This document shows, piece after piece, positions 24,651 to 31,110 of a DNA stretch of 64,000 bases. How positions within the stretch are numbered: the first letter of the stretch is position 1; every line of letters starts with the position of its first letter. The stretch covers positions 248,001 to 312,000 of the forward strand of contig NZ_ML775961.1 of NCBI RefSeq assembly GCF_009769385.1, written 5' to 3'. Source of the stretch: Saccharothrix deserti (lineage in GTDB: Bacteria > Actinomycetota > Actinomycetes > Mycobacteriales > Pseudonocardiaceae). A model generated the notes under the pieces. The model saw nothing but the letters and a program-made list of their open reading frames with translations, searched no databases and was not told the origin of the DNA. The position numbers were made by a program, and so were the translations under genes.

Positions 24651-25844
24651 TCACTTCCGCGCCCTCGCAACCCGCCTGCGTACCAGAACGACCGCGAGCA
24701 CGCCGCCCACCAGCACCAACGCGCCGATCCACAGCGTCGTATCCGAAATGGACGAACCAGGCGAACTGGATGAAGTGGACGTGGTGGTGGCTGAGCAGTC
24801 GAGCACGGGCGCGCCCGGCTTGCCGTCCTTCGCCGTCAGGTCCGCGTAGCCGACACCCGTCAGTCCCAGGACACCCTGAGCGCTCGCACGCAATGACTTG
24901 ACCTGCTCGAACCCGGCCTTGTCGAACGCGATCGCGCCCCGATCCGCCTCGGCCGCCGCGCAACCGACCTGCAACGACGTCAGGAACTCCGCCGCCTTGT
25001 CCACGGCAGCCGTACGTCCGCCCGCGCGCAGCGCGTGCGCCGCGAGACCGGTGCTGTTGGCGTTGCCCTCGTCCGCCTTGCCCTCGTCGCGGAACCCACC
25101 GCCGGGCTGCTGCACGCCGGTCAGCCAATCAAGCGCCTTATCCGCCTCCGCGGTCTTGTCGACCGCCAGCAACGCCTGCGCCACCATCGCGGTGGCGTCC
25201 ACGTGCGACGCACACGTCGGCGCCTCCAGGATCAGCGGGAAACCACCGTCCGGGCACTGGGCGCCGACGAGGTAGTCGACGGCCGCCTGCGGCGCGCCCT
25301 CCCGCCGGTCCAGCGCCAGCAGCGCGAACGCCTGGGTGAAACCGTTGGAGTTGTCGCCGTACTGCGACTTGTCGCTGAACCGACCGGACGGCGCCTGCAA
25401 CGCGGTGAGGCCCGCGATCAGGTCGACCCCGCCGAAGGCCGTCGGGTCCTGGCCGCGCACCTGTGTGGCCAATGCGAGCTTGGCGTGCGCACCCGCGTAC
25501 GACTCGGCGGGGTCGCCGCCGTGCAGGTAGTTGTCGATGATCTCCGGCTTGGCGAGCCACTCGCTCGCCTTGTCCGCGCTGTCCGACGCCACACCGGCGG
25601 CGGTGAACGCGAGCAGCGCGTCCAGCGTCAGGCCCTGGTCGTGGTAGACCGTGCCGTCGACGGTGTTCTCGAAGTGGTCGCCGTCGACCAGTTGCAGGGC
25701 GAGCCACCCCGCGGCGGCGTCGCTCACGTCCGTCGTCGGCGGGGCCTGGGCCTGGCTCTGGGCCTGGCTTTGGGCGGCGGGCACCACCGCGAGAGCGGCG
25801 ACGGCCGCGACGGCGATGACGGCGGCGGTCCGTCTCAACGACAT
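24651..25844 (-). CDS. Secreted, membrane-anchored prenyltransferase/squalene-oxidase repeat protein (alpha-barrel, probable cobalamin binder)
   Basis: The 397-residue product has a signal peptide (MSLRRTAAVIAVAAVAALA), an alpha/alpha-toroid made of repeats such as LVGAQCPDGGFPL and LTGVQQPGGGFRDEG, a Ser/Thr stalk and a C-terminal transmembrane anchor ending in RRRVARARK. Such repeats occur in terpene cyclases but also form the alpha barrel of intrinsic factor and transcobalamin. With a signal peptide, an anchor, a following SCO2322-like beta domain and a cobalamin riboswitch upstream, a ligand-capture role is far more likely than catalysis. The ATG at 25844 is preceded by GGAAAGG. Confidence 0.8.
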   Translation of the reverse strand: MSLRRTAAVIAVAAVAALAVVPAAQSQAQSQAQAPPTTDVSDAAAGWLALQLVDGDHFENTVDGTVYHDQGLTLDALLAFTAAGVASDSADKASEWLAKPEIIDNYLHGGDPAESYAGAHAKLALATQVRGQDPTAFGGVDLIAGLTALQAPSGRFSDKSQYGDNSNGFTQAFALLALDRREGAPQAAVDYLVGAQCPDGGFPLILEAPTCASHVDATAMVAQALLAVDKTAEADKALDWLTGVQQPGGGFRDEGKADEGNANSTGLAAHALRAGGRTAAVDKAAEFLTSLQVGCAAAEADRGAIAFDKAGFEQVKSLRASAQGVLGLTGVGYADLTAKDGKPGAPVLDCSATTTSTSSSSPGSSISDTTLWIGALVLVGGVLAVVLVRRRVARARK

Positions 25845-25871
25845 GTTCGGCCTTTCCGGGCGCAAGGCGTG

Positions 25872-26040
25872 AGCGGACCCCGGACAGCCGTGATCGACTT
25901 CCCCCGGGCTCCGACCCGTTGACCTCGACGGTGTCAGGAGCGTGGCACGCACGACGGGTGTTCGGGCTCGTCCCGGGTGGGACCTACCGTTGCGGGTCAG
26001 CGCCGGATTTCGACCGGCTTCCCCCGTTCGTGCGCGATTG
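25872..26040 (-). ncRNA. Cobalamin (adenosylcobalamin) riboswitch
   Basis: Read on the minus strand, 26021-25985 contains the conserved B12-box core. GAAGCCGGTCGAAATCCGGC is followed directly by GCTGACCCGCAACGGTA, matching the family pattern AGCC-GGT-A-TCC-GCTG-CCCGCAAC-GT. A GCCACG element (about 25946-25941) and the 3' segment with GGTCGGAGCCCGGGGG come before the start codon at 25844. It should lower expression of the downstream five-gene uptake operon when cobalamin is plentiful, by occluding the ribosome-binding site or by termination. The exact ends are approximate. Confidence 0.9.
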
Positions 26041-26149
26041 TCGATCGTCTGTCAACTACCCTGGCGTGTCAATCCGCCTGTAGCGCGATGCTCCTCACCC
26101 CTACGTACCGTTACCGTCGATCAATCAACCTGGGGAAGAGGGGTGTGGA

Positions 26150-27409
26150 ATGACGACTCTGGCGTCCGTGCGCGACGGTTTGGTGGCGTGGGTCGCACGG
26201 CGTTCGGCGACGCGGTGGGTTGTTGGCAAGATCGGTTCGCGGGCGTTGTCGCTGCTCCCGGACCGTGCGCTGGTCCCGTTGAAGCGGGACGGCGTGGTTC
26301 CGGTCGCCGAGCTGGAGCGGATGCGGGAGGCCGGTGCGGTGCACCGGATCCCGGTGCCGTTCGGCTTGCGGGTGTGGTTGGTCACCGGTCAGGACGAAGC
26401 GAAGAAGGTGCTTGCCGACACAGGTGCGTTCAGCAACGACTACGCGCGACTCGGTGCGGCGGTGGGACGTTTGGAGCAGTCGCCCGGTGGTCTCGGCTTC
26501 GCCGACCCGCCGGACCACACCCGGCTGCGCAAGCTGCTCACGCCGGAGTTCACGATGCGCCGGCTGTCCCGGCTCGTGCCGCGCATCGACGCGATCGTGA
26601 CCGAGCGGCTGGACGCGATGGAGGCCGCCGACGGGCCGGTCGACCTGGTGCAGGAGTTCGCGCTGCCGATCCCGTCGCTGACGATCTGCGAGCTGCTGGG
26701 CGTGCCCTACTCCGACCGCGACCGGTTCCAGGAGTTGGCGGCGGCCCGGTTCGACCTGTTCGGCGGTGCGGGGCAGGCGTTGGGTGCGATCTCGGAGTCG
26801 TTGTCCTACATGGAGGAGATCGTGCGCCGGGAGCGTCGGTCGCCGGGTGACGGTTTGATCGGCATGATCATCCGTGAGCACGGTGACAACGTCAGCGACG
26901 CCGAGTTGGCCGGTCTGGCGGACGGGGTGCTGACCGGGGGGTTCGACACCACGGCGTCGATGCTCGCGTTGGGCGCGATCGTGTTGTTGAGCGACGACGA
27001 GGCGCGTGCGGCGATGCGTGACGACGACGCGGCCACCGCGCCGTTGGTGGAGGAGTTGCTGCGGCACTTGAGCGTGGTGCAGGTGGCGTTCCCGCGGTTC
27101 GCCCGACACCAGTTGCGGGTCGGAGATCAGCAGATCGAGGAAGGCGACGTGGTCGTGGTGTCCCTGTCCGCGGCCAACCGCGAGGGCGCGTCCGACTTCG
27201 ATCACGGCCGACCGGCGTCCGCGCACCTGGCGTTCGGCCACGGCGCGCACCGCTGCGTGGGCGCCGAGTTGGCCCGGATGGAACTGCGTGCCGCGTACCC
27301 GGCGCTGCTGCGCCGTTTCCCCAACCTGCGCATGGCGACCGACAGCCCGGCCTTCCGGACCGCGTCGATCGTCCACGGCGTCGACTCGCTCCTCGTCCAC
27401 ACCCGCTGA
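26150..27409 (+). CDS. Cytochrome P450
   Basis: The 419-residue bacterial class I P450 has DPPDHTRLRKLLTPEFT (C helix), GGFDTTAS (I-helix oxygen-activation motif near 263-270, with Thr), EELLRHL (ExxR) and the haem loop FGHGAHRCVGAELA with the ligand Cys at about 369. The N-terminus carries about 45 residues ahead of the usual P450 start (VAWVARRSATRWVVGKIG). Substrate unknown; no ferredoxin gene is adjacent. GAGGGG precedes the ATG. It is divergent from the riboswitch-controlled operon and followed by a cluster of inverted repeats. Confidence 0.9.
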   Translation: MTTLASVRDGLVAWVARRSATRWVVGKIGSRALSLLPDRALVPLKRDGVVPVAELERMREAGAVHRIPVPFGLRVWLVTGQDEAKKVLADTGAFSNDYARLGAAVGRLEQSPGGLGFADPPDHTRLRKLLTPEFTMRRLSRLVPRIDAIVTERLDAMEAADGPVDLVQEFALPIPSLTICELLGVPYSDRDRFQELAAARFDLFGGAGQALGAISESLSYMEEIVRRERRSPGDGLIGMIIREHGDNVSDAELAGLADGVLTGGFDTTASMLALGAIVLLSDDEARAAMRDDDAATAPLVEELLRHLSVVQVAFPRFARHQLRVGDQQIEEGDVVVVSLSAANREGASDFDHGRPASAHLAFGHGAHRCVGAELARMELRAAYPALLRRFPNLRMATDSPAFRTASIVHGVDSLLVHTR

Positions 27410-27436
27410 CCTGAACGCAGAACTCGGGGTACCTGA

Positions 27437-27514
27437 CCGTTCGACTCTCGCGTCCTGAGCGTTCGACTCACGCGAGAGTCGAACGCTCAGACCTCGAGAG
27501 TCGAACGTTCGGGG
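27437..27514. repeat. Cluster of GTTCGACTC/GAGTCGAAC inverted repeats (hairpin element)
   Basis: CTGAGCGTTCGACTC (27455-27469) and GAGTCGAACGCTCAG (27476-27490) form a perfect 15-bp hairpin with a 6-nt loop. The core GTTCGACTC occurs once more before it (about 27439) and GAGTCGAAC once more after it (about 27500). It lies 28 bp beyond the P450 stop, so it can act as a terminator, but the iterated cores suggest a dispersed intergenic repeat family. Confidence 0.6.
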
Positions 27515-27650
27515 CACCTGAGTTCTACGTTCAGGTTCGGAGTGGGGTTCGGGGTTGGGGTCGGAGCCCGGCTCGATCTTGTAGTTCTGCTTAACGGAAC
27601 GTCATGAGGTTTCACTTTTCTTGAAGTCGGTCATGGGGGACGGTGGTCCC

Positions 27651-28593
27651 ATGACCGGACGAGGCGTGCTGCGGATGGGAGTGCTGGCCCTGCTCTGGGG
27701 CTCGGGCTTCCTGTGGATCAAACTGGCCCTGACCGGCCTCACGCCGGTGCCGATCACGGTGATCCGGTGCGCCCTGGGCGCGGCCGTCCTCCTCGTCCTG
27801 GCCCGCGGGCCACCAGAAACTGCCACGCAAGCTCTGGGGTCACCTGGCGGTCGCCGCGTTCTTCTGCAACGCCCTGCCGTTCCTGCTCTTCGGCATCGGA
27901 GAGCAGACCGTCGACTCCGGTGTGGCGGGGGTCCTCAACGCGACCACCCCGCTGTTCTCCCTGCTCATCGGACTCGTGATCGGCACGGAACGCGGCCTCA
28001 CCCCGGTCCGGGTGACCGGCCTGGTCCTCGGTTTCGCGGGCGTCCTGCTGATCTTCGCCCCCTGGGAGCACGGCCTGGCGAGCATCGGCGCGCTCGCGCT
28101 CCTCGGCGCGGCGGCGAGCTACGCGGTCGCGTTCGTCTACATGGGACGGAAACTGGTCGGCAAGGGCGGCCCGGTCGCCGTGTCCGCCGCCCAACTGACC
28201 GCCGCTACGGGTCTGAGCGCGCTCATGCTCCCGTTCGACCAGGCCCCGACCACGTTCAACGTGACCGCGATCGTCGCGGTGGTGGTCCTCGGCGTCTTCG
28301 GCACCGGCATCACGTTCTACCTCAACTACCGGATCATCGAGGACGAGGGCCCGACCAGTGCCGCCACCGTCGGCTACCTGTTGCCCGTCGTCTCCGTCGC
28401 ACTGGGCGCGATCGTGCTCGACGAGCCGCTGACACCGCGGATCGTCGTGGGCATGGCGGTGGTCCTCGGCGGTGTGGCGATGACCCGGTTGGCCCTGGCC
28501 AAGCGCCCGTTCGAGGGAAAGCGGCGTTACCCGTTGTCGGTTATGTCCACCGAGGGTGACGACCTGCGCGGCCGATCGGCCGACCTCCGTTGA
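27651..28593 (+). pseudogene. EamA/DMT family transporter gene with a single frameshift
   Basis: The first piece (27651 to about 27808) encodes MGVLALLWGSGFLWIKLAL and VIRCALGAAVLLVLAR. The reading then continues in another frame with LPRKLWGHLAVAAFFCNALP, FLLFGIGEQTVDSGVAGVLN and the rest of both EamA halves to the stop at 28593. Removing one G from the CGCGGGCC run near 27806-27812 restores one continuous protein of about 313 residues with ten helices. It is either a recent pseudogene or an assembly error in a G-run; everything else is intact. The intact protein would be a drug/metabolite exporter. Confidence 0.75.
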
Positions 28594-28708
28594 CCATGAC
28601 ATAACCGCTGGTCAGGCTCCTGAGTGAACCCCTGGACGAGTGACTGTCCGCTCCGTCAACCCTGCGTCGGAGCGCGCCCGTTCGGGGGTCACCCGAAGGA
28701 GCCAACAC

Positions 28709-29890
28709 GTGCGTCCTTTCCACAGAACCCTTGCCGTTCTGGCCGTCTCCACCACCGCAATCGGACTCACCACCGGCGCCGCCCTGGCCGAACCCCTGCA
28801 CCAGGCCGACATCGTGGTCGCGGCGGCGTCCGCGACCGTCCACCCGATCAAGGACTCCTACATCGTCACGCTGAACCCGGCCGCCCGCAGCGGCGCGAAC
28901 GTCGCCGCCACGGCGGGCGTGACGCCGACCCACGTCTGGAACGCGGCGTTCAACGGGTTCGCCGCCAAGCTCACCCCGGCGCAGCTGCGCAAGCTCAGCC
29001 GCGACCCGGCGGTCACCACGATCGAACAGGACGTGCTGGTCACCGACGCGCTCGACGCCACCCAGGCGAACCCGCCGTCGTGGGGCATCGACCGCGTGGA
29101 CCAGCGCAACCTGCCGCTGTCGGCGAGCTACAACTACACGTACACGGGCGCCGGCGTGCACGCGTACATCATCGACACCGGCATCACGCCGGGCCACGCG
29201 GACTACGGCGGCCGGGCCACGTTCGACTACAACGCCTACGACAGCAACAACACCGACTGCCACGGCCACGGCACGCACGTCGCCGGCACCATCGGCTCCA
29301 ACACCTACGGCATCGCCAAGGGCGTTCGCCTGCACGGCGTGAAGATGATGAACTGCTCCGGCAGCGCCACCACCACGTCGGTGCTCAACGCGATCAACTG
29401 GGTGACGGCCAACCACACCAAGCCGGCCGTGGCCAACACGTCGTGGAACTTCACGCCGTCGGCCAGCCTGGAGACCGCGATCCGCAACATGATCGCCGCG
29501 GGCGTCTTCCTGGCCACCTCGGCGGGCAACACCGGCGGCAACTCGTGCGACCGCCTGCCGCGCAAGGTGGAGACGGCCAGCGTGGTCGCGTCCTCCGAGC
29601 GCACCGACGCCCGGTCGTCGTTCTCCAGCACCGGCGCGTGCGTCGACCTCTACGCCCCGGGCGGCTCGATCGTCTCGACCGTCCGCACCGGCGGCTCGGG
29701 CACGATGAGCGGCACGTCGATGGCTACCCCGCACGTGGCGGGTGTGGCCGCGCTCTACAAGCAGCGGTTCGGCGACCAGTCGTCGGCGACCGTGCACAAC
29801 TGGCTCAACTCCAGCGCCACGCCGAACGTCGTCAGCGGCGGCGCCACCGGCGGCACGGTCAACCGCCTGCTGTTCACCAGCGGTTCGTGA
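28709..29890 (+). CDS. Secreted S8 subtilisin-like serine protease (proteinase K type) with inhibitor I9 propeptide
   Basis: The 393-residue product has a signal peptide (RTLAVLAVSTTAIGLTTGA), an I9 propeptide (KDSYIVTLNP to VTTIEQD) and a proteinase K-like catalytic domain. The catalytic Asp lies in YIIDTGI (about 156), the His in CHGHGTHVAGT (about 187) and the Ser in GTSMATPHVAG (about 337). Paired Cys at NTDCHG, MMNCSG, NSCDRL and TGACVD suggest disulfides. No C-terminal domain follows. It degrades extracellular protein. The GTG at 28709 follows AGGAG; upstream in-frame codons are unnecessary. Confidence 0.93.
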   Translation: MRPFHRTLAVLAVSTTAIGLTTGAALAEPLHQADIVVAAASATVHPIKDSYIVTLNPAARSGANVAATAGVTPTHVWNAAFNGFAAKLTPAQLRKLSRDPAVTTIEQDVLVTDALDATQANPPSWGIDRVDQRNLPLSASYNYTYTGAGVHAYIIDTGITPGHADYGGRATFDYNAYDSNNTDCHGHGTHVAGTIGSNTYGIAKGVRLHGVKMMNCSGSATTTSVLNAINWVTANHTKPAVANTSWNFTPSASLETAIRNMIAAGVFLATSAGNTGGNSCDRLPRKVETASVVASSERTDARSSFSSTGACVDLYAPGGSIVSTVRTGGSGTMSGTSMATPHVAGVAALYKQRFGDQSSATVHNWLNSSATPNVVSGGATGGTVNRLLFTSGS

Positions 29891-29892
29891 CC

Positions 29893-29937
29893 TTCCCCGG
29901 CGCGCGGCGGCCTGTCCTCACCCCGCGCGCCGGGGAA
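29893..29937 (+). terminator. Intrinsic terminator after the subtilase gene
   Basis: A perfect 15-bp stem TTCCCCGGCGCGCGG (29893-29907) / CCGCGCGCCGGGGAA (29923-29937), immediately after the stop codon at 29890. Confidence 0.75.
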
Positions 29938-30094
29938 CCCCCGCGTCCAACACCGCCTGAAGGTGTTGCGCCGCACGACGGCCTCGCGCCCCCGTCGTGG
30001 ATCACTTTCGTGCGATTCCCACAAAACGCCCCGGCGGATTTGCGAGCCGGCGGATAAAACATCCGCGATTCGATTGGCTTCGCGCAAAGTGTCG

Positions 30095-30123
30095 TTGACA
30101 GTTCTTGTACTCGCCGGTAGCTT
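30095..30123 (+). promoter_or_regulatory. Sigma-70-type promoter before the FAAL remnant
   Basis: TTGACA (30095-30100), a 17-nt spacer and TAGCTT (30118-30123) give a near-consensus housekeeping promoter in a locally AT-rich stretch. It would transcribe the truncated FAAL frame and the QsdR-type regulator gene. Confidence 0.6.
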
Positions 30124-30219
30124 CTGCGCCCGACGTGCTGGAAACCGCTCCGGGAAAAGTTGTCAGAACTGCACAAAACCTATTCCGGAATTTGTCATCG
30201 CGGGGAAGAGAGGGTGCTC

Positions 30220-30411
30220 ATGACGGTAACCGCGACCACCACCGGCACGGTCGTGGACCTCGTGCGGCGCTGGGCACGCGAACGACCCGACCGCACCGCC
30301 TTCACGTTCCTCGACCACGACGCGGACCCGCGCGGTGTGCCGATGTCGCTCACCTGGGCGGACCTCGACGCCCGCGCCCACGGACGCGCCGGCCTCCTCC
30401 CCGCCTCATGA
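30220..30411 (+). pseudogene. Truncated fatty-acyl-AMP ligase (FAAL), N-terminal 63 residues only
   Basis: The frame begins like actinomycete FAAL/acyl-CoA synthetase loading enzymes: TTGTVVDLVRRWARERPDRT, AFTFLDHDADPRGVPMSLTW, ADLDARA. It stops after 63 residues, whereas complete enzymes have about 580. No adenylation core follows in any frame. The ATG has an upstream AGAGAGGG sequence and a good promoter, so this is probably the 5' stump left by deletion of a lipopeptide or polyketide biosynthetic cluster. Its stop overlaps the next short frame by ATGA. Confidence 0.65.
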
Positions 30412-30527
30412 CCACCCGCCTCCGGCAGGCGAACCGACAACGCCACGCCGCGCACCCGCTGGTGGCCGCCGCAGTGGTGGGTCTCGTAGTGGTGGCCGAC
30501 CTGAGCCGAACGGGTGTGCGCGGATGA
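30408..30527 (+). CDS. Possible 39-residue single-helix membrane peptide
   Basis: A short frame overlaps the end of the FAAL remnant (ATGA at 30408) and the start of the TetR gene (ATGA at 30524). It encodes a basic head (TTRLRQANRQRHAAH) and a hydrophobic stretch (LVAAAVVGLVVVADL). The double 4-bp coupling and high third-position GC favour translation, but the length is small and no relative is known to me. Confidence 0.3.
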   Translation: MTTRLRQANRQRHAAHPLVAAAVVGLVVVADLSRTGVRG

Positions 30528-31069
30528 GAGCGATGTTGACGGATGCCTTGGTCGAGGCGAAGCGGGCGTTCCTGCGCCGGCAGCGCGTGGACATGGGCGT
30601 GCTGGCCGAACGGCTCGACATCAGCTGCGACGCCCTCCACCACTGGGTCGGCTCGCGGGAACAGCTGCTGGTCGAGGTGGCGTGGTCGCTGTCGGAGTAC
30701 GCGCTGGGCGAGCTGGACCGGCCTCCGCGTGCGGCGGGCGCGGAACGCGTGGTGCGGCTCGCGGTCGGGTTCCTGGAGGCGGTCATCGGCAACCCCGGCA
30801 TGAAGTACTGGCTGGCGCACGAGGGCGAGTTGGCGATGCGCCTGCTGACCCGGTACGACCGGGGCTTCCAACCGCGGCTGATCCGGGTGTTCCTGACCGT
30901 GCTGCGGGAGGAGACCGACGCGGGACGGCTCGACCTGCCCGCCGACCTGGCCGAGGTCGCGTACGTGATCGTGCGGATCATCGAGTCCTACACCTACCTG
31001 AACTTCATCACCGGACGCGAACCCGACGCGGCGAAGGCGGAATCGGTGCTGAGGATGCTGCTGCGCTGA
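30524..31069 (+). CDS. QsdR-type TetR family transcriptional regulator
   Basis: The 181-residue product has a short N-terminal HTH (MGVLAERLDISCDALHHWVG, SREQLLVEVAWSL) and a C-terminal domain with NPGMKYWLAHEGELAMRLLT and IVRIIESYTYLNFITGREPD, which are characteristic of the QsdR group of TetR-like proteins. QsdR regulates lactone degradation in Rhodococcus; the ligand here is unknown. The ATG at 30524 overlaps the preceding short frame; a second ATG three codons on is possible. It is followed on the same strand by the rifampin-phosphotransferase-like gene. Confidence 0.82.
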   Translation: MRAMLTDALVEAKRAFLRRQRVDMGVLAERLDISCDALHHWVGSREQLLVEVAWSLSEYALGELDRPPRAAGAERVVRLAVGFLEAVIGNPGMKYWLAHEGELAMRLLTRYDRGFQPRLIRVFLTVLREETDAGRLDLPADLAEVAYVIVRIIESYTYLNFITGREPDAAKAESVLRMLLR

Positions 31070-31110
31070 TCCACGCCTTCCCACAGGGGCTCTCTGCCAG
31101 GATCGACCGC

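Noticed and set aside
24651..25844. Assignment of the alpha/alpha-toroid protein as a squalene/terpene cyclase
   Set aside because: It has a signal peptide and a C-terminal membrane anchor and lacks an acidic DxDD motif; the cobalamin riboswitch and ECF genes point to ligand binding.
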